Assembly (NCBI RefSeq): GCF_001811425.1
Contig: NZ_KV804685.1
Location: forward strand, 124,001 to 188,000
Reading direction: 5' to 3'
DNA from: Peptoniphilus_A sp001811425
Lineage (GTDB): Bacteria; Bacillota; Clostridia; Tissierellales; Peptoniphilaceae
Length of the DNA: 64,000 nucleotides
Positions 33,631 to 42,232 of the stretch are shown piece after piece. A program made the translations under genes and the position numbers. The notes beneath the pieces were generated by a model, which had not been told where the DNA came from, searched no databases, and saw only the letters and a program-made list of their open reading frames with translations. Each line of letters starts with the position of its first letter. Position 1 is the stretch's first letter.

Positions 33631-34788
33631 TTAATCCATCTTGCTTACATGGACAAGTTCACCATGTCTGTAATAATATTTTGGAAGTCTTCTGTTAAAG
33701 TGCGTTATAAAAGAAGTTTCACAGTCGCCAGAAAAGTGACAAATATCTCTAATTTTGATCTCTTCATCGCCCTGTCTTCCTACTAATACAACCTCGTCAC
33801 CAATTTGGCAATCCACTCCAGTGGCATCAACCATCATTTGGTCCATGCAGATTAAGCCAATTTGCTTGCATCTCTTTCCATTTATGAGAACTTCAATTTT
33901 TTCTGATAAAATTCTTGGAAAGGCATCAGCATATCCAAGGGGAAGAGTGACAACCTTAGTGTCTTTGTCGCACTTATAAAATCTCTCATAGCCAACAGTT
34001 TCGCCAGACTTTACTTCTCTTATAGCTGCAATTTGAGCCTTAATTGAAAGAAATTCCTTTAGTCCAAATTCTTCAGGTAATTTTTCGCTATCTGTATACC
34101 CAAACTGTATTATACCAGGTCTTACCATATTGAGATCGTATTCTCTGTGATATAAGACAGAAGAAGAATTTGCAATATGTTTGTATGTAAATTTGTAGCC
34201 AAGGTCTTCAATTTCTTTTATAAAATTTGTAAAAGTTGTAAATTGTCTTTTTGTAAATTCTGGATCTGATTCACTGGCTGCAAAGTGAGAAAAAATTCCT
34301 TCAACAAAAATATTTTCAAGCTCAAATATTTTTTTAACTTCTTTTAATGAATTTTCACCAGGAATAAAACCAATTCGTGACATTCCACTGTCAACAGCAA
34401 GGTGAAGCTTAGCTTTTTTGCCTAAGTCCCCTGCAAGCTCATCTAATTTTATTGCATCTTCAAGTGTATAAATAGTTAAGGTGATTTCATTTTTTACTGC
34501 ATCTTCAAAGAGATGGGCTGGTGTGTAACCGAGTATTAAAATAGAAGTATCAGAAAACTCTTTTTTTAATCTCAATGCCTCACTTAAAGTTGCCACACCG
34601 AAAAACCTTATGCCAAGTTCTCTTGATACATAGGAAAGTGGAATGGCACCAAGTCTATAGGCGTCACTTTTAACAACGCTCATAATTTCTGTTCCTGGAG
34701 TAATTATACTTTTTATTTCTTTAATATTGTTTTCAAAATTATCTAAATTTATTTCAATCCAAGCTGGTCTTGTCAAAAAATCCTTCAT
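33631..34788 (-). CDS. alr: Alanine racemase (variant PLP motif)
   Basis: A 385-residue fold-type III PLP enzyme that makes D-alanine for peptidoglycan. The PLP lysine lies in SVVKSDAYRLGA near residue 40, a variant of the usual KA(N/D)AYGHG. The substrate region HLAVDSGMSRIGF is near residue 148, with a catalytic-Tyr region at ETVGYERFY and CMDQMMVD near residue 312. Length and order of motifs match Alr. The Arg-Leu in place of Gly-His just after the PLP lysine occurs in some paralogous amino-acid racemases, so a broader or different substrate cannot be excluded. AAAGGAA precedes ATG 34788. Confidence 0.85.
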   Translation of the reverse strand: MKDFLTRPAWIEINLDNFENNIKEIKSIITPGTEIMSVVKSDAYRLGAIPLSYVSRELGIRFFGVATLSEALRLKKEFSDTSILILGYTPAHLFEDAVKNEITLTIYTLEDAIKLDELAGDLGKKAKLHLAVDSGMSRIGFIPGENSLKEVKKIFELENIFVEGIFSHFAASESDPEFTKRQFTTFTNFIKEIEDLGYKFTYKHIANSSSVLYHREYDLNMVRPGIIQFGYTDSEKLPEEFGLKEFLSIKAQIAAIREVKSGETVGYERFYKCDKDTKVVTLPLGYADAFPRILSEKIEVLINGKRCKQIGLICMDQMMVDATGVDCQIGDEVVLVGRQGDEEIKIRDICHFSGDCETSFITHFNRRLPKYYYRHGELVHVSKMD

Positions 34789-34860
34789 ATTATTTTCCTT
34801 TCAAACGAGAATTTCTTTTAACATTATATCACAGTAGATGAATTTAGAAAATTTTTTACA

Positions 34861-34886
34861 AAAAAAACTGCCAAGAAGGCAGTTTA
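34861..34886 (-). terminator. Terminator of the NCS2 permease gene
   Basis: Read on the minus strand: ACTGCC-TTCTT-GGCAGT followed by seven U. Confidence 0.88.
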
Positions 34887-34889
34887 GTT

Positions 34890-36209
34890 TTAATATTCTT
34901 TGTCAACAAGTAAGATGTTTAATATTACGGCTACAATAGTTCCACCAGAAATGCCTGATGAGAAAAGTGCGGCTATTAAGCTAGGAAGTTTCGCCACTAT
35001 GTCAGGTCTCATTGTAATTCCTATTCCAACCCCAATTCCTCCAGCTATTATCATAATATTTTTTGTAGAAAATTTTGCCTTGCTAAGAGCTTGCATACCT
35101 GAGCCAATAATTGTACCAAACATAAGAATTCCAGCTCCACCAAGAATTGGCGTAGGCATAATGGAAACTAAAGTTGCAAATTTAGGGCAAAAGCTCATAA
35201 TAATCAATATAAAGGAAGAATAGAGAGCGACCTTTCTTGATGCACACTTAGTAAGTGGAATAAGACCAACATTTTGGCTGAAGGTTTGAGCTGCACCTGA
35301 ACCAAAGACTGGAGAAAGCATTGACCCAATGGCATCAGCTCTAACACCACTTGCAATGTCAGCATCTGACAAGTCTACTTCGCACACCGTCCCTAAAGTT
35401 TTCATAACTCCTACAGTTTCGATTATTGTAACAAGATAGCCTGCAATAAAGGGAACAACAAATTTTAAATCAAATTTAACTCCAAAGGGAAAAATTTCTG
35501 GCATTCTTATCCATGGAGCTGCAGCAACTTGTGAAAAATCTACAAGATTTAGTGGAATACAAATAATGTAGGAAATAATCATGGCTATAAAAACTGATGC
35601 CGTCGTTACAAAACCTCTGCCATAGTGATTTATAAAAATTATAAGTAGGAAGGTAAAGACAGCAATCCCAATAAAGAGTGGGTCGCCATAATTTTCTGCA
35701 CCATAACCTCCGCCTACCCAGTCAAAGGCAACGGGCATCATTGTAATTCCAATTAGGGTAATAACAGTTCCTGTTACAACTTCTGGGAAAAATTTAAGAA
35801 GGGGCTTAATAAAAAAGCTTAAAATCAATTCTAAAAGGGCACCCATTATAGTTGCACCAAAATAACCTGCAAGACCGCCACCCATAGTATTTATTACCGC
35901 ATTGGCAGGTGGCACAAAGCCAAAGTCAGTTCCCATAATTGTTGGAAGCCCTATACCAACCTTGGCGTTGCCCTTAAATATGCCCTTGGTTTGAATAAAA
36001 GAACAGATACCAGAGGCAAGTAGGGCAGCTGAGATAAGCACAGAAGTCTCGGCAACATTTGTGCCAGCTATAGCAGCAATACTAAGTGGAACTGCAATAA
36101 TTCCACTAAAGGCAGTCAAAATATTTTGAAATCCAAGTAAGGAGGATTTTAAAAAATTAGGCTTGTCATCAACTTCATATTCAAGTTTCATTACATTGTA
36201 TTCCTTCAC
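34890..36209 (-). CDS. NCS2-family uracil/xanthine-type permease
   Basis: A 439-residue transporter with about 12-14 hydrophobic segments. The NCS2 core motif SGAAQTFSQNVGLIPLTK is near residue 307, with a conserved Glu in TIIETVGV near residue 264. NCS2 proteins import uracil, xanthine, guanine or urate by proton symport; the exact base is unclear. The start is taken as GTG 36209, which has AAGGAG 7 bases upstream; ATG 36191 is an alternative. Only about 30 bases of leader separate it from the divergent crcB region, so there is no room for a purine riboswitch. Confidence 0.88.
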   Translation of the reverse strand: MKEYNVMKLEYEVDDKPNFLKSSLLGFQNILTAFSGIIAVPLSIAAIAGTNVAETSVLISAALLASGICSFIQTKGIFKGNAKVGIGLPTIMGTDFGFVPPANAVINTMGGGLAGYFGATIMGALLELILSFFIKPLLKFFPEVVTGTVITLIGITMMPVAFDWVGGGYGAENYGDPLFIGIAVFTFLLIIFINHYGRGFVTTASVFIAMIISYIICIPLNLVDFSQVAAAPWIRMPEIFPFGVKFDLKFVVPFIAGYLVTIIETVGVMKTLGTVCEVDLSDADIASGVRADAIGSMLSPVFGSGAAQTFSQNVGLIPLTKCASRKVALYSSFILIIMSFCPKFATLVSIMPTPILGGAGILMFGTIIGSGMQALSKAKFSTKNIMIIAGGIGVGIGITMRPDIVAKLPSLIAALFSSGISGGTIVAVILNILLVDKEY

Positions 36210-36293
36210 AATAAACTCCTTTTTTAATATAATTATAACAAAATGATTTTAGCACATAAGCATTTGTCATACAATAATAGAAAGGAGCAAAAA

Positions 36294-36656
36294 ATGTATT
36301 TATTTGTAGCCCTAGGTGGGGCCTTTGGTTCTAGTCTTAGATATTTTTTAAGTAACAAGATAAATAGTGGTGGAGATTTTCCCCTTGCCACACTTATAAT
36401 TAATGTAGTGGGAGCTTTTTTCTTAGCAATAATTGCCTTTTACGCTGAGAAAAATAAATTAGATCCTAGATTAATTTTATTTTTAAAGGTTGGATTCTGC
36501 GGAGGTTTTACAACTTTCTCAACTTTTGCATTTGAAATATTTAATTTAGAAAAGAATGGGAATTTAATACTTTCAATTTTTTACGCCTTAATTAGCATAA
36601 TTTTATCGCTTATAGGAATTTACTTTGCAAGGTTTTTAATACTAGAAAAATTTTAA
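36294..36656 (+). CDS. crcB: Fluoride channel CrcB/Fluc
   Basis: A 120-residue membrane protein with four helices. Diagnostic motifs are GGAFGSSLRYFLS near residue 7, the pore Asn in LIINVVGAF near residue 41, and GFCGGFTTFSTFAFE near residue 72. Fluc proteins work as antiparallel dimers exporting fluoride. A single gene implies a dual-topology homodimer. ATG 36294 has AAAGGAG at the right distance, whereas ATG 36243 has none. No fluoride-riboswitch consensus is visible in the short leader. The response-regulator gene follows 84 bases later. Confidence 0.93.
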   Translation: MYLFVALGGAFGSSLRYFLSNKINSGGDFPLATLIINVVGAFFLAIIAFYAEKNKLDPRLILFLKVGFCGGFTTFSTFAFEIFNLEKNGNLILSIFYALISIILSLIGIYFARFLILEKF

Positions 36657-36673
36657 AATTAGAATTTAAGAAA

Positions 36674-36723
36674 TTTGTAAGAATTTTGTACGCTATTTTG
36701 TAATTATTATTTGCTATTATAAT
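36674..36723 (+). promoter_or_regulatory. Promoter of the two-component operon with three phased TTTGTA repeats
   Basis: TTTGTA occurs at 36674-36679, 36685-36690 and 36697-36702, 11 and 12 bases apart (one helical turn), and is followed by TATAAT at 36718-36723. Direct repeats with this phasing just upstream of a -10 box are typical of OmpR/PhoB-family binding sites, so the downstream regulator may control its own operon. Confidence 0.5.
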
Positions 36724-36740
36724 GGCAGAGGAGGGATGTA

Positions 36741-37439
36741 ATGGATAAATACAATATTTTAATTGCTGAGGATGACAAGGAAATTGCAAGGTCAATTGGA
36801 ATTTATCTAAAAAATGAAAATTTTAATATTTTTTACGCCTACGATGGACTTGAAGCCCTAGAAATTTTTAAAAATGAAAAAATTGATCTCATAATAATGG
36901 ACCTCATGATGCCAAATTTATCTGGCGAAGAAGCTATTATTAAGCTTAGAGAAATTTCTGTAGTCCCAATAATTATTTTATCTGCAAAATCAGAGGACAC
37001 TGACAAAATTTTCGGACTAAATATTGGCGCTGATGATTATATTCAAAAGCCCTTCAACTCAATGGAGCTCATAGCTCGTGTTAAGAGCAACTTGAGAAGA
37101 TTTTATGCCTATGATTTAAAAAATGACAGAAACTTTATTGAAATAGGCAGCATTAAATTAGATTTATCACAAAAAATTGCCTATGTGGGGGACAAACCAG
37201 TTGCCCTAACATCTATTGAGTTTAAAATTTTGGAGCTCTTGATGAGAAATCCCAACAGAGTTTTTTCCATTGAAGAAATTTACGAGAGTGTGTGGAATGA
37301 GCCAGCCATGGAGGCAAAGACTGTTACAGTTCACATTAGGCGAATAAGAGAAAAAATCGAAGTAAATCCAAAGAAGCCAATGTACTTAAAGGTGCAATGG
37401 GGACTTGGATATAAATTTGAAGATTTGAGGCGAAAATAA
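36741..37439 (+). CDS. OmpR/VanR-family response regulator
   Basis: A 232-residue two-domain regulator. The receiver has acidic pocket residues in LIAEDDKE, the phospho-acceptor Asp in LIIMDLMMPN near residue 54, and the conserved Lys in DDYIQKPFN near residue 106. The C-terminal winged helix includes VALTSIEFKILELL and KTVTVHIRRIREKIE. GAGG precedes ATG 36741. Its stop overlaps the start codon of the kinase gene by one base, so the two are co-translated and almost certainly partners. The stimulus is unknown. Confidence 0.93.
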   Translation: MDKYNILIAEDDKEIARSIGIYLKNENFNIFYAYDGLEALEIFKNEKIDLIIMDLMMPNLSGEEAIIKLREISVVPIIILSAKSEDTDKIFGLNIGADDYIQKPFNSMELIARVKSNLRRFYAYDLKNDRNFIEIGSIKLDLSQKIAYVGDKPVALTSIEFKILELLMRNPNRVFSIEEIYESVWNEPAMEAKTVTVHIRRIREKIEVNPKKPMYLKVQWGLGYKFEDLRRK

Positions 37440-39508
37440 TGAAAAAAAATTCTTACAAACTTAGCTATTATGCTTTAATAATTTTAGCTATATCACTTAT
37501 TTCTTTATTAGCAGGATCATTTTTATTTTCAAGGGATCCTAGCTCTTCTTATAGAAGAGTTTTGACAGATAATAGAATTACTGCCACTATAGACTTATCA
37601 CTTAATGATGAAGATTATAGCTCCTATAATAGGTTTAACTTTGCTATTAAGTCCTACAAACTAAAATATTTTGACCAAAATGGAAATGTTGTTACAGATC
37701 CAGGATTAATTGAAGCTCAAAAGAAGAAGGATGACCTAAAGGCCAAGGGACTTGATCCAAAGGACTATCTTGAAGATTGGATGCTAGACCAACCAGAAAT
37801 AAAATCTGAATATAAAACTTTTTACTTAACTAATGAATATGAAAAAAATGAATTTGATCCATTAGAAATTGAAATGGGAAATAATGACTTCTTAATCACA
37901 GGTTCAGTAATTAATAATAGTATAGTGATTGATAAGGTTCAAAAGAGCCAAAGACTTATGGATAGTGACTACAATTTTATAGAAAAGTCTTTTAAATCTA
38001 AAATTAATGACAGTTTTAGATATTTGAACAGCAAAAACAATATTAAAAATTTAAAGTTTGCTTATTACGCATCACTAGACGATGAAGTCTTTAAAGAAAT
38101 TGAAAGAGATGTATTTAGAGACCAAGTCCAAGTACAAATTGGAGTAAGCGTATTAATCGCTTCAATATTATCTCTACTTCTTGGATTATTTATGAATATG
38201 GAAAAAGTTGACGGCAGCGAAAGCTTGAGGAAAGTTTTTAAATTTCCAATAGAACTTGTGATTATTTTATTTGTAATATTTGGATTTTCTGCTGCAGTAA
38301 TATCAAGTATGAATCAAATTTACAGTAATTTGTATATTTTCTATTTCTTGTATCTTCTTGGTCTTGTGATTATTTCACTTACAGTAAATTATTTTATAAT
38401 TTTATTAAAGAGCATATTTAACAAGAATACAGAAAATTATCTTCTTAAAAATTCTTTAATTTATAGAATTTTTAATGCTGCAATTTCAGAATTTTCAAAT
38501 ATAAATGAGGAGAATAAAAATATTAAAGATGCAAAGATTAAATTTACCCTAGTTTATTTTGGAATTTTCATATTGCTAGCAATACTCAACATGATGTTTT
38601 CAACTATGTCTTACTATGCTCCTGAAAAAATGTTGATTCCAATGATATTATTTGGCATATTCATTTATTATATTTTGATGAAAAACATAAATGAAGTTTC
38701 AAGGATTTCCAGAGAGTCCAGCGAAATCGTTAAGGGAAATTATAAAAAGAACATTGAAAAAAAGGGTGGTCTTTATGATGGCATAGTCGACAACTTTAAC
38801 AATATTGGAGAGAACCTAGACCTTGCCATTGAAGATGCAGTAAAGTCTGAAAGATTAAAGACAGAACTCATTACAAATGTAAGCCATGACTTAAAGACTC
38901 CATTAACATCTATAATTAATTATTCTGATCTATTATCAAAAGATGACAATACAGATGATGAAGCTAAGGAGTATTCGAAAATAATAAATGAAAAGTCCAA
39001 CAAGTTAAAGGTCCTAATAGAAGATTTATTTGAAGTTTCAAAGGCGACATCAAATAATATTGAACTAGATAGGCAAGAACTTGACTTTAATTCCCTTGTC
39101 CAACAGTCAATAGGAGAGTGGGAGGATAAAATCGGAGAAAACAATATTGAAATTATTTCAAATCTTCCTGAAGATAAGCTAATGCTTAACATTGATGGAC
39201 AAAAATTCTCCAGAGTTTTAGACAACTTGTTCTCAAATATTTCTAAGTATGCCCTAGAAAATTCAAGAGTTTATGTAGATCTTTTAGAAGAAGATGGAGT
39301 TAAACTGACTATAAAAAATATTTCTAAGTATCCACTTAACATTTCTGCAGAAGAACTTATGGAAAGATTTACTCGTGGAGAAAAATCAAGGACAACATCA
39401 GGCTCAGGCCTTGGACTATCAATAGCCTCATCCTTTGTGAGAGCTCACGGTGCAAGCTTTGACATAGAAATTGACGGAGACTTATTTAAGGTTAGGATAG
39501 AATTTTAA
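37439..39508 (+). CDS. Multi-pass sensor histidine kinase
   Basis: A 689-residue kinase. One N-terminal helix (about 10-30) is followed by an extracellular domain of about 190 residues. Five further hydrophobic segments follow between about 225 and 415. The HisKA domain has NVSHDLKTPLTSIINYSDLL, with the phospho-accepting His at residue 483. The ATPase domain has a degenerate N-box (LDNLFSNISKYA) and G-box SGSGLGLSIASSFVRAHG. The membrane layout, one helix, a loop and five more helices, is more elaborate than VanS and resembles kinases that sense membrane or peptide stress. Substrate or stimulus is not deducible. Confidence 0.9.
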   Translation: MKKNSYKLSYYALIILAISLISLLAGSFLFSRDPSSSYRRVLTDNRITATIDLSLNDEDYSSYNRFNFAIKSYKLKYFDQNGNVVTDPGLIEAQKKKDDLKAKGLDPKDYLEDWMLDQPEIKSEYKTFYLTNEYEKNEFDPLEIEMGNNDFLITGSVINNSIVIDKVQKSQRLMDSDYNFIEKSFKSKINDSFRYLNSKNNIKNLKFAYYASLDDEVFKEIERDVFRDQVQVQIGVSVLIASILSLLLGLFMNMEKVDGSESLRKVFKFPIELVIILFVIFGFSAAVISSMNQIYSNLYIFYFLYLLGLVIISLTVNYFIILLKSIFNKNTENYLLKNSLIYRIFNAAISEFSNINEENKNIKDAKIKFTLVYFGIFILLAILNMMFSTMSYYAPEKMLIPMILFGIFIYYILMKNINEVSRISRESSEIVKGNYKKNIEKKGGLYDGIVDNFNNIGENLDLAIEDAVKSERLKTELITNVSHDLKTPLTSIINYSDLLSKDDNTDDEAKEYSKIINEKSNKLKVLIEDLFEVSKATSNNIELDRQELDFNSLVQQSIGEWEDKIGENNIEIISNLPEDKLMLNIDGQKFSRVLDNLFSNISKYALENSRVYVDLLEEDGVKLTIKNISKYPLNISAEELMERFTRGEKSRTTSGSGLGLSIASSFVRAHGASFDIEIDGDLFKVRIEF

Positions 39509-39567
39509 AATAAAATTCTAAAGGATTTTAATAAATTAGCTTAAAAGGATTTTAAAATACAATGCAG

Positions 39568-39610
39568 AAGAAAGTTCGGTTGAAAATTATTTCACCGGAC
39601 TTTTTTCTTT
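39568..39610 (+). terminator. Terminator hairpin, copy 1 of a 43-bp repeat
   Basis: AGTTCGGTTGAAA-ATTA-TTTCACCGGACT pairs with one bulge and a G-U pair, followed by TTTTTT. It ends the two-component operon. An almost identical 43-base unit (41 of 43 matches) recurs at 43261-43303, beyond the last gene of the BlaI/BlaR1-like block. Confidence 0.8.
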
Positions 39611-39613
39611 AAC

Positions 39614-39642
39614 TTGACAAAGCTAAAGCGATAATATATACT
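39614..39642 (+). promoter_or_regulatory. Promoter of the BlaI/BlaR1-like operon
   Basis: Consensus TTGACA (39614-39619), 17 bases, TATACT (39637-39642), 50 bases before ATG 39693. No TACA/TGTA dyad of the classical BlaI/MecI type is seen around it. Confidence 0.65.
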
Positions 39643-39692
39643 CAAGATGAAAATATAAACATCAACAATAATAAAAAACAAGAGGTGAGAAA

Positions 39693-40076
39693 ATGGAACT
39701 ATCAAATGGAGAACTTATGGTAATGGAAGTTTTGTGGGAAGGAGAATGCCTAGATGAAAATGGAGAAATACAAGCTCTAGAATTATCCAAAGTATTAAAG
39801 GAAAAACATGGCTTGGGCAAGACATCTTGCTACACATTTTTTGGCAGGCTCTTAGAAAAGGGAGCAATAACAAGAAGGTATCCTAAGTACACAATAAAAC
39901 CCATAGTGACAAGAGAAGAAGCCTTGCAAAAACAAAGAGAAGAAGCCATAGACAAATTATTTCAAGGATCCTTTATAAGTTTTTGCAGGACCTTTTTAAG
40001 GGACAAAAAAATAAGCGAAGAAGAAGTTCAAGAGATAAAAAATCTCCTTAAAGATTTTGATAAGGAAGAAAAATGA
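39693..40076 (+). CDS. BlaI/MecI-family transcriptional repressor
   Basis: A 127-residue winged-helix repressor opening with LSNGELMVMEVLWEGE, the family's N-terminal signature, followed by a recognition region (KTSCYTFFGRLLEKGAI) and a helical C-terminal dimerisation domain. In characterised systems, BlaI/MecI is inactivated by cleavage when the partner BlaR1 protease is triggered. The next gene encodes such a protease and overlaps it by four bases (ATGA). It probably represses its own operon. The regulated output here is apparently not a beta-lactamase. Confidence 0.9.
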   Translation: MELSNGELMVMEVLWEGECLDENGEIQALELSKVLKEKHGLGKTSCYTFFGRLLEKGAITRRYPKYTIKPIVTREEALQKQREEAIDKLFQGSFISFCRTFLRDKKISEEEVQEIKNLLKDFDKEEK

Positions 40077-41446
40077 GAATAGGTGTAGCCAGTTCAGTAG
40101 TCCTTTATAAAAGTTTAAAGTCAATTATAATATTAATTTTGATTTTACTCTTTAGAAGGAGATTAAACTTAAAAAGCACTAAGGGTGCTAATATCATATT
40201 GTGGACTCTTCTTTTAATCTATTTAATATTTCCAAAAGATATTTTATTTAGTATAAAAACCTATGAAGCTTCAAAATTTATAAAGACAATTTTTGCGCCC
40301 TCAATTCTGATAAATCAAGCAGCAATTTACATAACCGATAAGTTCCCATCAATATCACGATTTAATAGGATAGTGGGATCAAGCTTAGTCGTTATCTATA
40401 CGCTATATCAATTTATAAAATTTAAAAAAGCCTTAAGTAATTCTCTTGAACTAAAGGACAGGACTCATTTAAACAATTCTCTAAAAAAATTTAATATAAA
40501 AAGAGAAGTAAAAATTTATATAAATGATGAATTAGACACTCCTATAACTTATGGAATATTTAGACCCAAAATAATTTTACAAAAAAGCATTTTAAAAGAC
40601 TGGGATTTATTAGACCATGTATTAACTCATGAGCTAGTGCATATAGAAAGATATCATATTTTATTAAGTCACTTAAAAAATTTAATAATATGCCTTTATT
40701 GGTACAATCCCTTTTTAATACTTAGCTTACAATATTTTGAGAAAGATATAGAGATAAACTGTGACAAAATAGTTATAAAAAAAATAGGAGATAGCCAAGA
40801 AAATAGAAAAAATTATTGCCAGTCAATGCTTAAATTAATAGAAAGACAGAGGGAAAATGATAAATTTGTCTTAAATTTAAGCCCAACTAAGGAAAGGATG
40901 TTGACTATGAAAAATTGGAAAAAAACACTGTCAGGAACTTTTACTTTAATATTTTTATTATTCTTGTACATACCAGTGTTTACTAATGCTGTAGAAGTAG
41001 ACGAAAATGAAGTTATATCGGATACAGAGGGAATAAAAGAAGTTTATGTAAATGTGGACAATAGAGTGGAAGAAATAACAGATGAAGAGTATGAAAACTT
41101 AGAATTATATGAAATTCCAACTAATGGTTTGAGATCAGCTAACATAGATCAAAAAGTAACATTGGGGAGATTAGAATACGAGTCATATACCTTTACAATG
41201 AAATCATTATATGGAAAAGATCACGATGGATTTACCATAAAAACTAGTGAAATGTACTCCAAAGCAGGCGTTAACTATACGGTTATTATTGAAGAGAATG
41301 GTGATACAATATATGAATCTAGATTTAGTAAAGGTGTAAACTTAAAAATGAACGCTAATAGAGGAAGTAGTTATAGAGTGACCATAAACAATAGATCATC
41401 AGAGTTGCTATCCTATAAAATTAATATACGAAGTTATGCTAGATAG
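40073..41446 (+). CDS. BlaR1/MecR1-like M56 metallopeptidase with a non-penicillin-binding sensor domain
   Basis: A 457-residue membrane protein. Three N-terminal helices lie within residues 1-125. The cytoplasmic M56 zinc protease domain has HELVHIERYH (HExxH) near residue 188 and downstream EINCDK. A fourth helix follows near residues 285-305. The remaining about 150 residues are extracellular and look beta-rich. Classical BlaR1 ends in a penicillin-binding domain with SxxK, but this C-terminus is much too short and lacks it, so it should sense something else. It overlaps blaI by 4 bases and is followed by small genes in the same direction. Confidence 0.87.
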   Translation: MRIGVASSVVLYKSLKSIIILILILLFRRRLNLKSTKGANIILWTLLLIYLIFPKDILFSIKTYEASKFIKTIFAPSILINQAAIYITDKFPSISRFNRIVGSSLVVIYTLYQFIKFKKALSNSLELKDRTHLNNSLKKFNIKREVKIYINDELDTPITYGIFRPKIILQKSILKDWDLLDHVLTHELVHIERYHILLSHLKNLIICLYWYNPFLILSLQYFEKDIEINCDKIVIKKIGDSQENRKNYCQSMLKLIERQRENDKFVLNLSPTKERMLTMKNWKKTLSGTFTLIFLLFLYIPVFTNAVEVDENEVISDTEGIKEVYVNVDNRVEEITDEEYENLELYEIPTNGLRSANIDQKVTLGRLEYESYTFTMKSLYGKDHDGFTIKTSEMYSKAGVNYTVIIEENGDTIYESRFSKGVNLKMNANRGSSYRVTINNRSSELLSYKINIRSYAR

Positions 41447-41457
41447 GAGGAAAGTCT

Positions 41458-41526
41458 ATGAGATATTTAAACCCACAGAGGTATAAGAACGGAGATTTTT
41501 TCATAATAAACAATAATTATAAATAA
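41458..41526 (+). CDS. Small ORF, 22 residues, with strong ribosome site
   Basis: MRYLNPQRYKNGDFFIINNN plus two residues, starting 12 bases after the BlaR1-like stop and preceded by TAGGAGG about 7 bases before ATG. It is basic at the N-terminus, Asn-rich, without a signal peptide or hydrophobic helix. It could be a true peptide, a leader controlling the next gene, or a truncated remnant. The strong site is the only positive evidence. Confidence 0.35.
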   Translation: MRYLNPQRYKNGDFFIINNNYK

Positions 41527-41562
41527 AACTTAGCACATATTAATAAAATTAGGAGGATTATT

Positions 41563-42189
41563 ATGAAAAAATCATTTAGTATATTTCTTGTAGTTTGTAT
41601 ATTATTTAATTTGGTAACTTTTGTATCAGCACAAGAGAATAAAAATAATGAAATAAACAATGAAGAAAATGGTATATATTATGAACAACCAAGAGAAAGT
41701 ATAGAAAAATTTTTTAACGATGCGAGAAAAGAAACTGAAGAAAAAGTAAGATTATTAAATTCTATTACAACTTTTGATAATTATTCTTATGAATATAAAA
41801 CAGAATATTCATCTAGAAAAAAGGTATATGCAAATAATATTTTATTAAATGGACAGCCAAGAGGTGGCACAAGAATTGATGGATATATAAATGTGAACAA
41901 AAACGAAGGAACACCAATAAATCTCTCTGTTTCAGTGGGATTACCTAAAGTTCCTTATGTAACAATTAATGTTGAGATGGGTTCATATACGGGTACATCC
42001 GTTTCTGGAGGTAGTATAAGAGTTCCGAATTCTTATCAATATTTTTTAGCTTATGCTGATAAAACATTTGAAGTTGAGGGACATGTAGTATATTATAGAT
42101 TAAGAAATTCAAATGATGAGTGGAAAGTTTATACAACTTATTTCCCACATACTTTATTTAACGAATACTTTTATGTAAGACCTGTATAA
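41563..42189 (+). CDS. Secreted protein of unknown function
   Basis: A 208-residue exported protein. A signal peptide (MKKSFSIFLVVCILFNLVTF) has a likely cleavage after VSA. A Glu/Asn-rich segment follows (about 25-75), then a beta-rich C-terminal domain with repeated Gly/Ser/Thr and aromatic residues (GTRIDGYINVNK, VTINVEMGSYTGTS, VVYYRLRNSNDEW). No catalytic motif, lipobox or wall-sorting signal is seen. AGGAGG precedes ATG 41563. It follows the BlaR1-like gene on the same strand, so it is the most likely output of that regulatory pair, as a secreted effector, bacteriocin-like or envelope protein. I do not recognise the family. Confidence 0.65.
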   Translation: MKKSFSIFLVVCILFNLVTFVSAQENKNNEINNEENGIYYEQPRESIEKFFNDARKETEEKVRLLNSITTFDNYSYEYKTEYSSRKKVYANNILLNGQPRGGTRIDGYINVNKNEGTPINLSVSVGLPKVPYVTINVEMGSYTGTSVSGGSIRVPNSYQYFLAYADKTFEVEGHVVYYRLRNSNDEWKVYTTYFPHTLFNEYFYVRPV

Positions 42190-42232
42190 TAAAACCACAT
42201 AGACATATTTAAGACTTTAAGGAAGGTGCGTT

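Noticed and set aside
34900..35223. A 107-codon plus-strand frame opposite the NCS2 permease gene
   Set aside because: It mirrors conserved transporter codons; the permease motif QNVGLIPLTK on the other strand is decisive.
36210..36293. Fluoride riboswitch before crcB or purine riboswitch before the NCS2 permease
   Set aside because: Only 84 bases separate the two divergent starts, and none of the conserved riboswitch segments is present.
39614..39692. Classical BlaI/MecI operator (TACA...TGTA dyad)
   Set aside because: The leader was read for this dyad and none was found; the repressor must use another site.
39693..41446. Beta-lactam resistance operon (blaI-blaR1)
   Set aside because: No beta-lactamase or PBP2a gene follows, and the BlaR1-like protein has no penicillin-binding domain, so antibiotic resistance is not supported.
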